A stretch of 64,000 bases of DNA from Streptomyces yatensis (GCF_018069625.1 NZ_CP072941.1:434001-498000), one strand, 5' to 3'. Shown: positions 16,412 to 24,746, counted from the first letter of the stretch. Made by a program: numbers and translations. The notes: generated by a model not told the origin, from the letters alone.

Positions 16412-17928
16412 CGCACGGCATCGACGCCCTGCTCGCCCGTTCGTACGACCAGTGGGTGGCCGCGGCCGGCACACTCACCGTCGAGACCCGGCTGTTCATC
16501 GACGGCCGCTTCACCGACGCCCTCTCCGGCGACACCTTCACCAGCGTCTCGCCGCGCGACGGTTCGGTGCTCGCCAAGGTGCAGGCGGCCGGGGCCGAGG
16601 ACGTGGACCGTGCCGTACGGGGCGCGCGCGCCGCCTTCGAGGACGGACGCTGGCGCGACCTGCCGCCCAAGGAGCGCAAGGGCGTCCTGCTGCGCTGGGC
16701 GGATCTGATCCGGGCGAACGCCGAGGAGCTGGCCCTCCTCGACACCCTGGAGATGGGCAAGCCCATCACCGAGTCCGTGCGGATCGACGTGGACAAGGCC
16801 GCCGAGACCATCGCCTGGTACGCCGAGGCCATCGACAAGACCTACGACGAGGTGGCGCCGACCCCCGGCGACGCGATCGCCCTGATCACCCGGGAACCCC
16901 TGGGCGTCATCGGCGCGGTCGTCCCGTGGAACTACGCGCTGCTGATCGCCAGTTGGAAGCTGGGTCCGGCGCTGGCCACCGGCAACAGCGTCGTCCTCAA
17001 GCCGGCCGAGCAGACCTCCCTGGCCGCTCTGCGCCTGGCCGCCCTCGCCTCCGAGGCGGGTCTGCCGGACGGGGTGTTCAACGTCCTCCCGGGCCGCGGC
17101 GAGGTCGCCGGACAGGCTCTGGGCCGCCACCCGGAGGTCGACAAGATCGCCTTCACCGGTTCGGCGGAGGTGGCCCGGCTCTTCCAGGTGTACGCGGGCG
17201 AGTCCAACGGCAAGCAGGTGGCCGTCGAGGCGGGTGGCAAGTCGCCCCAGCTGCTGTTGCCCGACGCCGACATCGAGGCCGCCGCGTCGGCGGTGGCCTG
17301 GGGCATCTTCTACAACGCCGGACAGACCTGCAACGCCGGTTCCCGCGTCGTGGTCCACGCCTCCGTCAAGGACCGGCTCCTGGACGCCCTGCGCCGGATC
17401 ACCGCGGAGACCTTCCGGGTGGGCGACCCGCTCGATCCGGCCACCGTCATGGGCCCCCTGGTCGACGAGACCCAGCTGGCCACGGTCCTCGGCTATATCG
17501 AGCGCGGTGTGGAGGACGGGGCGAGTGTGGTGTTCGGCGGTGGCCGCACCCTCGCCGAGTCGGGCGGCAGCTATGTCGAACCGACCGTCCTGGACGGGGT
17601 GGTGAACACCTCCGCCGTCGGCCAGGAGGAGATCTTCGGCCCGGTCCTGGCCATCGTGTCCTACGACGGCGACGCCGACGAGGGGATACGGCTGGCCAAC
17701 GAGAGCGACTTCGGGCTCGTCGCCTCCGTCTGGACACGTGATGTGGCCGTCGCCCACCGCGCCGCCAAGCGGCTGCGGGCCGGGACGGTCTGGATCAACA
17801 CCTTCGACGCCAGCGATGTCATCACCCCCTTCGGCGGCTTCAAGGCCACCGGCGCGGGCCGTGACAAGTCCCTGCACGCACTGGACGCGTACACGGCGCT
17901 GAAGACCACCTGGATCAACCTGGCCTGA
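16408..17928 (+). CDS. NAD(P)-dependent aldehyde dehydrogenase (PuuC-like)
   Basis: A full-length aldehyde dehydrogenase of 506 residues. It has VVPWNYALLIASWKLGPALATGN for cofactor binding, FTGSAEV, the Glu in VEAGGKSPQ, the catalytic Cys in GQTCNAGSR, EEIFGPV and PFGGFKATGAGRD. It resembles gamma-glutamyl-aminobutyraldehyde and similar omega-amino or hydroxy aldehyde dehydrogenases, but those assignments are loose. Its ATG overlaps the stop of the dehydratase gene (ATGA at 16408-16411). It should oxidise an aldehyde formed further up the same pathway. Confidence 0.87.
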   Translation: MTHGIDALLARSYDQWVAAAGTLTVETRLFIDGRFTDALSGDTFTSVSPRDGSVLAKVQAAGAEDVDRAVRGARAAFEDGRWRDLPPKERKGVLLRWADLIRANAEELALLDTLEMGKPITESVRIDVDKAAETIAWYAEAIDKTYDEVAPTPGDAIALITREPLGVIGAVVPWNYALLIASWKLGPALATGNSVVLKPAEQTSLAALRLAALASEAGLPDGVFNVLPGRGEVAGQALGRHPEVDKIAFTGSAEVARLFQVYAGESNGKQVAVEAGGKSPQLLLPDADIEAAASAVAWGIFYNAGQTCNAGSRVVVHASVKDRLLDALRRITAETFRVGDPLDPATVMGPLVDETQLATVLGYIERGVEDGASVVFGGGRTLAESGGSYVEPTVLDGVVNTSAVGQEEIFGPVLAIVSYDGDADEGIRLANESDFGLVASVWTRDVAVAHRAAKRLRAGTVWINTFDASDVITPFGGFKATGAGRDKSLHALDAYTALKTTWINLA

Positions 17929-18002
17929 ACCGGCCATGGCGCACGGACCTGTTCATCCCCTCCCCTCTTTACTTTTCTCTTCTCACCACAGCGAGGACAA
18001 CG

Positions 18003-18938
18003 ATGAGGATCGGTTTCATCGGCCTGGGCAACATGGGACGCCACATGGCCCGCCATCTCATCCACGCGGGCCACCTGGTCACCGTGCACGACACCCGGCC
18101 CGAGGCCGCCGCCGAGCATCTGGCGCTCGGCGCCCGCTGGGCCGACTCGCCCGCGACCTGTGCCGAAGGCGCGGAATTCCTGATCACGATGCTCCCCACC
18201 CCGCGGATCGTCGAGGACGTGCTGCTGCGCGGTGGCGCGGCCGAGGCCCTGCCGCCCGGCGCCCTGTGGATCGACATGTCGACCTCGACCCCCGCGGCCG
18301 CGGACCGGGTCGCCGCCGATGTGCTGAACGGGCGCGGGGTGCGCCGGCTCGACGCACCGGTCAGCGGGATGGCGCGGGGCGCCGAGGCCGGAGCGCTGCA
18401 GATCTTCGCCGGCGGTACGGACGACGACTTCCGCATCGCCCTGCCCGTCCTCGAGGCCATGGGCGATCCGGACCGGATTCTGCACGTCGGCCCGCCCGGC
18501 GCGGGCTACACGGTCAAGCTCATGCTCAACCTGCTCTGGTTCAGCCATGTGGTCGCCACCTCCGAGGTGCTCGCCATGGGCGTCAAGGCGGGCGTCGACC
18601 TCGGGACGCTGCGCAGCTCGCTGCTGGCGAGCCCGGCCGCCTCCGCCTTCGTCGAGAAGGACCTCATGTCCATCCTCGCCGACGGTGACTACGACGACTC
18701 GTTCGCCATGGCGCTGGCCTGCAAGGACCTGGGGCTCGCCGTCGACCTCGGCCGCGATCTGGGGGTGTCCACCGAACTGTCCGCCCTGGTCGAGCAGATC
18801 TACCGCCGCTCCAAGGCCCATCATGGCGAGCTCGCCGGTGAGATGAGCCCGGTCCGCCTCTACGAGGCCCTCGCCGGGCAGGAGTTCCGGCTGCCCGACC
18901 CGACCATCGCGCCGGCCGACGCGACCCTCGCGGTCTGA
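18003..18938 (+). CDS. NAD(P)-dependent beta-hydroxyacid dehydrogenase (HIBADH-like)
   Basis: A 311-residue oxidoreductase of the 3-hydroxyisobutyrate/tartronate-semialdehyde reductase family. It has an N-terminal Rossmann motif (IGFIGLGNMG), the substrate signature DAPVSGMARGAEAG, and the catalytic Lys in GAGYTVKLMLNLLW at about residue 170. It should interconvert a 3-hydroxyacid and its semialdehyde. It lies 74 nt after the aldehyde dehydrogenase and has GAGGA before the ATG. Its last seven codons and stop are part of a 20-bp tandem duplication (18920-18959), a sign of a recent local event; the protein end is unaffected. Confidence 0.87.
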   Translation: MRIGFIGLGNMGRHMARHLIHAGHLVTVHDTRPEAAAEHLALGARWADSPATCAEGAEFLITMLPTPRIVEDVLLRGGAAEALPPGALWIDMSTSTPAAADRVAADVLNGRGVRRLDAPVSGMARGAEAGALQIFAGGTDDDFRIALPVLEAMGDPDRILHVGPPGAGYTVKLMLNLLWFSHVVATSEVLAMGVKAGVDLGTLRSSLLASPAASAFVEKDLMSILADGDYDDSFAMALACKDLGLAVDLGRDLGVSTELSALVEQIYRRSKAHHGELAGEMSPVRLYEALAGQEFRLPDPTIAPADATLAV

Positions 18939-18959
18939 GCGCGACCCTCGCGGTCTGAG
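18920..18959 (+). repeat. Perfect 20-bp tandem duplication across a stop codon
   Basis: Positions 18920-18939 are repeated exactly at 18940-18959, and each copy contains an in-frame-looking CGGTCTGAG end. The first copy supplies the stop of the beta-hydroxyacid dehydrogenase; the second lies in the intergenic gap before the alcohol dehydrogenase gene. Confidence 0.95.
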
Positions 18960-19004
18960 AAGAAGCGAACGCCACCCCGCACCACGACGCCAGGAGCCGC
19001 ACCC

Positions 19005-20174
19005 ATGACCTCTTCCGGGCCCGGCGGCCCAACGCCGCTGAGCATCGACCCCACCTGTCGTATCGAGTTCGGCCCCGGCCGCATCGGCCAACTCCCCGCA
19101 CTGATCGCGGCCACCGGCCACGATCGCGCCTTCGTCGTCACCGACCACGGCCTGCGCGCCGCGGGCGTCCTCGAGCCCGTTCTCAAGATCCTCCGGGCCG
19201 CGGGGCTGGAGTACGCCGTCTACGACGAGGTGGCTCCCAACCCCTCCACCGCCAACGTCGACGCGGGTGCCGCACGGGCCCGTGCGTTCGGCACCGCCGC
19301 GGTCGTCGCCCTCGGTGGCGGCTCCGTACTCGACGCGGCGAAGGGCATATCCCTGCTGGTCGGCAACCCGAAGGCCATGGCCGGCGACGCCGACGAGCTC
19401 TGGGAGGCGGCCGACGGACTCCCGCTCGTCGCGATCCCCACCACCTCCGGCACCGGCGCCGAAACCAACGGCTTCGGGGTCATCGAGGACACCACCGCCT
19501 GCCGCAAGGTGTACATCGGCCACCCCTCCGTGAAGCCGCGCATCGCGCTGCTCGACCCGGAGCTCACCCTGGGGCTTCCCGCACCGGCCACCGCCGCCAC
19601 CGGTATCGACGCCCTGGTCCACGGCATCGAGTCACTCGCCTCGCGCGGCGCGAACCCGGTCTCCACCGCCTACGCCACCCAGGCCGTGACCATGGTCAGC
19701 CACGCCCTGCCCGCCGCGTACCGGGACGGCGCGGACCTGGATGCCCGCGCCGAGCTGATGCTGGGAGCCCATCTCGCGGGCCAGGCACTCAGCCTCTCCG
19801 GGCTCGGGCTGGTCCATGGCATCGGCCACGCGCTGACCGCGCACACCGGCACTCCCCACGGCGTCGCCCTCGCCGCCGTCCTCGAAGAGGTGATGGAGTT
19901 CAACGCCCCCGCCGCGCGGGGCGCCTATGAGCAGGTGGCGCGCGCCATGCGGCTGGCACCGCCCGCCGACGGGGACTGGGCGCGGGCCGCCATCGACGCG
20001 GTACGCGAGATCGCGGGCGCCGTCGAGGTGAAGCGCCCCCTGAGGACGCTCGGCACCGACCGCGGCATGCTGCCCGCCATCGCCGCCGGGGCGGTGGCGG
20101 ACGCGGTGACGACGAACAATCCCCTGTCCCCCGATCACACCCAGGTCCTGGAGATCCTCACCACCACCTACTGA
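19005..20174 (+). CDS. Iron-type alcohol dehydrogenase
   Basis: A 389-residue group III (iron-containing) alcohol dehydrogenase. It has ALGGGSVLDAAKG for NAD binding and IPTTSGTGAE. The metal ligands are Asp and His in GIDALVHGIE, and His in LVHGIGHAL and HTGTPHG. It acts on short alcohols, diols or lactate-like compounds, reducing or oxidising a carbonyl made by the neighbouring enzymes. AGGAG precedes the ATG. It is the last gene of the Fae operon; a 10-bp-stem hairpin follows at once. Confidence 0.88.
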   Translation: MTSSGPGGPTPLSIDPTCRIEFGPGRIGQLPALIAATGHDRAFVVTDHGLRAAGVLEPVLKILRAAGLEYAVYDEVAPNPSTANVDAGAARARAFGTAAVVALGGGSVLDAAKGISLLVGNPKAMAGDADELWEAADGLPLVAIPTTSGTGAETNGFGVIEDTTACRKVYIGHPSVKPRIALLDPELTLGLPAPATAATGIDALVHGIESLASRGANPVSTAYATQAVTMVSHALPAAYRDGADLDARAELMLGAHLAGQALSLSGLGLVHGIGHALTAHTGTPHGVALAAVLEEVMEFNAPAARGAYEQVARAMRLAPPADGDWARAAIDAVREIAGAVEVKRPLRTLGTDRGMLPAIAAGAVADAVTTNNPLSPDHTQVLEILTTTY

Positions 20175-20182
20175 CCGTGGCG

Positions 20183-20217
20183 CGCCACCGTGACCTGACG
20201 ATCCGGGCACGGTGGCG
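20183..20217 (+). terminator. Hairpin terminator ending the Fae operon
   Basis: CGCCACCGTG (20183-20192) pairs perfectly with CACGGTGGCG (20208-20217) over a 15-nt loop, 9 nt after the alcohol dehydrogenase stop and 6 nt before the next promoter. Confidence 0.65.
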
Positions 20218-20222
20218 ACCGC

Positions 20223-20249
20223 TGTCACATGCGCGGCCCCGGCGGTGTC
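20223..20249 (+). promoter_or_regulatory. Predicted ECF41-type promoter
   Basis: TGTCACA (20223-20229), a 16-bp spacer, then TGTC (20246-20249). ECF41 sigma factors are known to recognise TGTCACA and CGTC with this spacing. The site lies 37 nt before the start of a decarboxylase-like gene that is followed by an ECF41 gene. Confidence 0.75.
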
Positions 20250-20285
20250 TTCATGCCGAACAGGCAACCGCACAGGGAGAACACC

Positions 20286-20867
20286 ATGTCGCTACGCGTT
20301 CCGAAGGGGGAGCTCCCCACCGAGCTCCGGGAAATCCTGCTCAAGCAGCTCGGTGAGGTGCCCGAGCCCGACGAGGTGCTGTGGAACAACCCCAAGGTGG
20401 CCGAGGCGAACCGGGAGTTCGCGGCCAGGCTGGGTGCGTGGGACGCCGCCGACGCGAGCCTGAAGACGTTCGCGCATATGGCGGTCGCCGCGCAGATCGG
20501 GTGCAGCTGGTGCCTCGACATCAACTACTTCCTCGCGCTGAACCAGAAACTGGACCTGGCCAAGGCGAGCCAGGTGCCGCGCTGGCGGGAGTCGGAGGTG
20601 TTCACACCGCTGGAGCGGGACGTCCTGGAGTACGCCGAGGCCATGACGAACACACCGCCGACCGTCACCGATGAGCTGTCCGCGAGCCTGCTGGACCGGC
20701 TCGGCCCGGCGGCGCTGGTCGAACTCACCGTGTACATCGGCTTCGCCAACTTCGCGAGCAGGTCCAACATCGCGCACGGAATCACCTCGCAGGGCTACTC
20801 CGACGCCTGCGGGATTCCGCTGGCCGGGCGCCCCGCGCAGTCGTCCGGCGTAACGTCCACGGCATGA
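20286..20867 (+). CDS. Carboxymuconolactone decarboxylase-family (AhpD-like) protein
   Basis: A 193-residue, all-helical protein. Its central motif AHMAVAAQIGCSWCLDIN contains a CxxC pair, as in AhpD-type peroxidase-like members of the carboxymuconolactone decarboxylase family. The His usually found just after the second Cys is not visible. AGGGAGA precedes the ATG at 20286. Genes of this family are the classic neighbours and targets of ECF41 sigma factors. Here the stop overlaps the sigma factor start (ATGA), and the ECF41-type promoter lies upstream. It may reduce peroxides or quinone-like compounds; the substrate is not known. Confidence 0.82.
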   Translation: MSLRVPKGELPTELREILLKQLGEVPEPDEVLWNNPKVAEANREFAARLGAWDAADASLKTFAHMAVAAQIGCSWCLDINYFLALNQKLDLAKASQVPRWRESEVFTPLERDVLEYAEAMTNTPPTVTDELSASLLDRLGPAALVELTVYIGFANFASRSNIAHGITSQGYSDACGIPLAGRPAQSSGVTSTA

Positions 20868-21730
20868 CCGGGGATCCGTTCGTCGCCCATCGCAGCCTGC
20901 TGTTCACGGTCGCCTACGAGATGCTCGGGTCGGCCGCCGACGCGGAGGACGTGGTCCAGGAGTCCTGGCTGCGGTGGGCCGACGTCGACCGGTCGCGGGT
21001 GCGCGACCCGCGGGCGTACCTCGTCCGCACGGTCACCCGCCAGGCGCTCAACCGCCTGCGGACACTGTCGCGCCGCCGCGAGGAATACGTCGGCGAGTGG
21101 CTGCCGGAGCCGCTGCTGACCAGCCCCGATGTCGCCGAGGACGTCGAACTCGCGGAGAGCGTGTCGATCGCGATGCTGACCGTCCTGGAAACGCTCGGAC
21201 CGGCCGAGCGGGCGGTGTTCGTGCTGCGCGAGGTCTTCGACCTGCCGTACGGAGAGATCGCCGAGGCCATCGGGAAATCCGCGGCAACGGTGCGGCAGAT
21301 CGCCCGACGGGCCCGCGAGCATGTGGCGGCCAGGCGGCCGCGGATGCGGGTGAGCCGGTCGGAGCAGCAGGCCGTGGTGGAGCGGTTCCTGGCCGCGCTG
21401 CGGACCGGGCAGGTGCGGGAGCTGATGGAGATCATGGCGCCGGACGTGGTCATGATCGCCGACGGTGGCGGGGTGGTGGCCGCCGCGCGGGCTCCGATCC
21501 ACGGCGTCGAGGAAGTGGCGAAGTTGCTGGCGCGCGCGAACCAGGTGGTGGCCGCGTTCGAGACGACGCCCGTATGGCTCAACGGCGCGCCCGCGGGCCG
21601 GCTCGCCTTCGACGGCGAGCCGTCCGCGGTGAGCCTCCTGGTGGAGAACGGGCGCATCACCCGGATCTACGTGGTGAGAAACCCACGGAAGCTGACCCGG
21701 CTGGATGTACCGGCCGAACTGGCCAGGTAG
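20864..21730 (+). CDS. ECF41-family sigma factor (SigJ-like) with SnoaL-like C-terminal domain
   Basis: A 288-residue sigma factor. The sigma-2 region is at about residues 5-70 (FTVAYEMLGSAADAEDVVQE) and sigma-4 at about 100-155 (LPYGEIAEAIGKSAATVRQ). Between them is WLPEPL (79-84), the ECF41 linker signature. The C-terminal 120 residues form a SnoaL/NTF2-like domain with DGGGVV and NPRKL, both ECF41 hallmarks; in this group the domain regulates activity in place of an anti-sigma factor. It is translationally coupled to the upstream AhpD-like gene and probably drives its own operon from 20223-20249. Confidence 0.93.
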   Translation: MTGDPFVAHRSLLFTVAYEMLGSAADAEDVVQESWLRWADVDRSRVRDPRAYLVRTVTRQALNRLRTLSRRREEYVGEWLPEPLLTSPDVAEDVELAESVSIAMLTVLETLGPAERAVFVLREVFDLPYGEIAEAIGKSAATVRQIARRAREHVAARRPRMRVSRSEQQAVVERFLAALRTGQVRELMEIMAPDVVMIADGGGVVAAARAPIHGVEEVAKLLARANQVVAAFETTPVWLNGAPAGRLAFDGEPSAVSLLVENGRITRIYVVRNPRKLTRLDVPAELAR

Positions 21731-21751
21731 GCGCGCCCGCGGCTCTGGTGC

Positions 21752-21794
21752 CGTGGGTGTTCCGGGCGGTTTCACACCGCCCGGAACACCCACG
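21752..21794. terminator. Strong bidirectional hairpin terminator
   Basis: The arms 21752-21770 and 21776-21794 form a perfect 19-bp stem with the 5-nt loop TTCAC. The hairpin lies between the convergent ends of the ECF41 gene (21730) and a MarR-type gene (21817). Confidence 0.93.
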
Positions 21795-21816
21795 ACCACA
21801 CGGGGCCGGTCCCTCC

Positions 21817-22275
21817 CTAGTGGTGCCAGGCATGTCCGCCCGTGTTGTGGATGAAGCGCTGCAGCACCTTCATCGTCGTCAGGTACTCCTCGTCGGAGAT
21901 GCCTGCGTGCCGCTCCGTCCACAGCTCGTCCTGGAGGGCCGCGGCCTTGTCGAAGAAGGTTCTGCCCTCCGCCGTGAGTCCCAGACGTCCCTCGGCGTCC
22001 TCGGTGATCCAGCCCTGGGCGATGGTCCGGTCGATCTCCTCCTCCATGACCGCCGGGCCCGCTTCGAGATAGTTGCCGAGGAGGTCGGACACCTCCTCGC
22101 GGGTCTTGTCCGGGTCGGCGTGGGCGACCTGCGCGAGGACCCACCACTGTGGCTGGGTGGTACCGATCCCGGCGAGCGTGCTCTGGATGCGGGTGACAAC
22201 GGCTTTGTACGCCGCCCAACTCCAGTAGCCGATGGGCTGCCGTATCAGTTCGGCGTCGCTGTGGGAGTACTCCAT
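21817..22275 (-). CDS. MarR-type winged-helix regulator
   Basis: A 152-residue protein with a helix-rich N-terminus, then TTQPQWWVLAQV, a recognition region (KTREEVSDLLGNY) and the wing ITEDAEGRLGLTAEGRTFF. This is the MarR-family pattern of tests for small phenolic or drug-like ligands. The C-terminus is His-rich (NTGGHAWHH), which might bind metal. GGAGGGA precedes the ATG, and a good promoter lies at 22321-22349. It is downstream of the ArsR-like gene on the same strand, but has its own promoter. Its target is unknown. Confidence 0.78.
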   Translation of the reverse strand: MEYSHSDAELIRQPIGYWSWAAYKAVVTRIQSTLAGIGTTQPQWWVLAQVAHADPDKTREEVSDLLGNYLEAGPAVMEEEIDRTIAQGWITEDAEGRLGLTAEGRTFFDKAAALQDELWTERHAGISDEEYLTTMKVLQRFIHNTGGHAWHH

Positions 22276-22320
22276 GGCCGGTCCCTCCGTCGTTGCGTGA
22301 ACTCGTTCGACGAAATCGAC

Positions 22321-22349
22321 CGTAAAAGTTGAACCGAACGTGAAGTCAA
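22321..22349 (-). promoter_or_regulatory. Predicted housekeeping promoter of the MarR-type gene
   Basis: On the minus strand, TTGACT (22349-22344) and TTTACG (22326-22321) are separated by 17 bp, about 45 nt before the start codon at 22275. Confidence 0.55.
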
Positions 22350-22386
22350 GGACGTACGGGTGAGGCTCTGCCCCGCCGCCACGGCC

Positions 22387-23379
22387 TCACCCGTACGACC
22401 CGTCCGGGGCCGCGAGTCGGTCGCCGAGGGTGCTTCGCCGGTACAGCACCTGCCGTCCGTGGCGTGCCCGGGTGACCAGCCCCGTGGCATGCAGCACCCG
22501 CAGGTGCTGGGAGACGGCGCTCGGCGTCACCCTGAGGCGGCGGGCGAGCTCCACGGTGGGCAGTGGCTCCTCCAGGAGGCCGAGAAGCCTCGCCCTGGGC
22601 GCGCCGATGAGCGACACGAGAGCGGGCGCGGCGTCGGTGGGCGCCGAGGCCCAGAGCGTCGCCACTCCGCGGCTGGGATAGACCAGCGACGGTGCTTCCT
22701 CCGGGCTCAGCGGGGGCGCGGGCTTGTGCGCGAAGACCGAGGGCAGGAGGAGCAGTCCCCGGCCGGAAGCCGCGACATGGTGCCGGCTGATCATCTTGGC
22801 GATGTACAGCACCCCGTTGTGCCATCGCAGATCGGGGTGCATATCGGCGAAGAGCAAACGGGCGCCGCCCATGGCCAGTTGCCGCGCGCGATAGGTCATG
22901 TCCGCCTCCACGACCAGTCGCATCTGCGGCCACATCGGCTTGACGGCGATCTCCCAGTACTGCCGCAGGAGGGCGCAGATGGTGTCGCGGAGTGCCGCGA
23001 CGGGTGCGTCGTCGGCGGCGGTGGCGTCGCGCAGCGCCGGGGGCAGCGGATCCGGCGCGTGGGTGGCCGGCAGGTCGCGGCGGACCAGGCCGGGAGGGGT
23101 CCGGCGGACGACGGCCAGTTCGTCCTCGAAGGCCGGGGCGAAGCTCGCGGGCCGCGGAGTCAGAAAGTCCGGGAGGGTGCGTCTGCGCGCCACCAGGGAC
23201 ATCAGCAGGTCCGTGTCCAGGTCGCCGAGTCCGCCGAGCACGGACCTGCGCCACGGGAGGTGCACCGCCGACAGGCTCGGGTCGTGCAGCACCCGCAGGC
23301 TGAACACCGTCTCGTTCAAGGGCGATACGGCGAACCGCGTGTCCGCCAGGTCCTCGACATCGAGCGCGAAGCTGATCAT
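22387..23379 (-). CDS. ArsR-like regulator with large N-terminal domain (DUF5937 type)
   Basis: A 330-residue protein. The C-terminal 75 residues are a winged helix of the ArsR type (LPTVELARRLRVTPSAVSQHLRVLHATGLVTRARHG is the recognition region, given here by its ends LPTVELARRL and VSQHLRVLH). The N-terminal 250 residues match the actinobacterial domain that begins ISFALDVEDLADTRFAVSPL. The start at 23379 is the one family members use; the 62 upstream codons cover the divergent promoter. It is divergent from an MFS exporter gene, the usual arrangement for a repressor and its efflux pump. Confidence 0.8.
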   Translation of the reverse strand: MISFALDVEDLADTRFAVSPLNETVFSLRVLHDPSLSAVHLPWRRSVLGGLGDLDTDLLMSLVARRRTLPDFLTPRPASFAPAFEDELAVVRRTPPGLVRRDLPATHAPDPLPPALRDATAADDAPVAALRDTICALLRQYWEIAVKPMWPQMRLVVEADMTYRARQLAMGGARLLFADMHPDLRWHNGVLYIAKMISRHHVAASGRGLLLLPSVFAHKPAPPLSPEEAPSLVYPSRGVATLWASAPTDAAPALVSLIGAPRARLLGLLEEPLPTVELARRLRVTPSAVSQHLRVLHATGLVTRARHGRQVLYRRSTLGDRLAAPDGSYG

Positions 23380-23506
23380 TGAGCCGTACGCTACATCGAT
23401 TGGCAAGGGCACGCCGGTGCCATGGACTTCAGCCCATGACGCATCCCACGCATGCACAGGCGACGGCCGTGGCGACCGGTGCCACCGATGGCCGGTGGAC
23501 TGACGC

Positions 23507-24736
23507 ATGAGCCGCCGTATGGTCCTGATCCTCGCCATCACCTGCGCGGTGGCGGTGGGCAACATCTACTTCCCGCAGTCCATCGCCCCGCTGGTCGCCG
23601 ACGGGCTGCAGGTGTCAGCCGGCTCGGCCACCCTGGTGGTGACCGCCACCCAGGTCGGCTACACGGCCGGGATCGTCCTGCTGGTGCCGCTCGGCGACCG
23701 GATCCCGCACCGCACGTTCCTCGTCGTCCTGCTCGCCCTCACCGGCCTGGCCCTGCTCGCCGCGGGGTGCGCACCGGCCCTGCCGCCCCTCGTCGCCGCC
23801 AGTGCCCTCGTCGGCCTGACCACGGTGGCCGCGCAGATCGTGGGCCCGCTGGCGGCCGGACTGGTGGCCGCCGACCGCCGAGGAGCGGTGATCGGCACTC
23901 TGCTCAGCGGATCGACCGGAGGCATGCTGCTGGCCCGCACCTTCAGCGGCACGCTCGGCGAGTGGCTGGGCTGGCGGGCCCCCTATCTCGTGGCCGCGGT
24001 CCTGGCCCTGCTCCTCGCCGCCGTCCTGGCGTTCGCGGTGCCGGCCACGGCCCCGGGCTCCCGGCAGTCCTATCCCGCGCTGCTGGCCGAACCGCTGCGG
24101 CTCCTGCGCACCGAGCCGGAGCTGCGCCGCTCGTGTCTGTACCAGGCGACCGTCTTCGGTGGATTCTCGGCCGTCTGGACCTGTCTGGCGCTGCTCCTCA
24201 CCGGTCCGGCCTACGGGCTGGGCGCCCAGGCCGTCGGGATGCTCGCCCTGGTCGGCGCGGCGACCATGTTCTGCACCCCGCTCGCCGGCCGCCTGGTGGA
24301 CCGCCGAGGGCCCGATCCGGTGAACCTCGTCTGCATGCTCGGGGTCCTCGTCTCCGCCCTGATCCTCGCCGCGGGCGCCCGGGGCGGCACGCTGGGCCTG
24401 GCCGCCCTGACGGTCGGCACGCTGCTCCTGGACGTGGCGATGCAGTCCGGCATGGTCGCCAATCAGGCCCGCGTCTACGCCCTGCGCCCAAACGCCCGCA
24501 GCAGACTCAACACCGCCTATATGACCTGCGCCTATCTGGGCGGCAGCGCGGGTTCCTGGCTCGGGGTCCAGGTCTGGGCCCGGGCCGGCTGGTGGGGCGT
24601 GTGCGCACTCGTCACCGTCCTCACCGGGATCGCCCTGGTCCGCCACCTGACGCCGCGCCGATCCCGGGAGAGCCCGCCCCGTGCGGAGATCCCGGAGGGC
24701 CGCGTCATCGGTTCCGGCTCGGCCCCCGCGCCGTAG
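23507..24736 (+). CDS. MFS efflux transporter
   Basis: A 409-residue protein with 12 predicted helices. It begins RRMVLILAITCAVAVGNIYF, the start typical of the YnfM/arabinose-efflux-like subgroup of the major facilitator superfamily. Loop 2-3 has LGDRIPHRTF and the second half has AGRLVDRRGPD. It probably exports a toxic small molecule under control of the divergent ArsR-like gene 127 bp away. It is convergent with the isochorismatase-like gene; the stops are only 10 bp apart. Confidence 0.82.
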   Translation: MSRRMVLILAITCAVAVGNIYFPQSIAPLVADGLQVSAGSATLVVTATQVGYTAGIVLLVPLGDRIPHRTFLVVLLALTGLALLAAGCAPALPPLVAASALVGLTTVAAQIVGPLAAGLVAADRRGAVIGTLLSGSTGGMLLARTFSGTLGEWLGWRAPYLVAAVLALLLAAVLAFAVPATAPGSRQSYPALLAEPLRLLRTEPELRRSCLYQATVFGGFSAVWTCLALLLTGPAYGLGAQAVGMLALVGAATMFCTPLAGRLVDRRGPDPVNLVCMLGVLVSALILAAGARGGTLGLAALTVGTLLLDVAMQSGMVANQARVYALRPNARSRLNTAYMTCAYLGGSAGSWLGVQVWARAGWWGVCALVTVLTGIALVRHLTPRRSRESPPRAEIPEGRVIGSGSAPAP

Positions 24737-24746
24737 AACACGGCCG

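Noticed and set aside
17929..18002. A promoter in the gap between the aldehyde dehydrogenase and beta-hydroxyacid dehydrogenase genes
   Set aside because: The T-rich stretch near 17960-17985 has no paired -35/-10 words; simple read-through of the operon is enough.
10535..20174. A biosynthetic gene cluster for a natural product
   Set aside because: The genes are dehydrogenases, a dehydratase, a porter and an IclR regulator; there is no synthase, carrier protein or tailoring set, so a catabolic cluster is the better reading.
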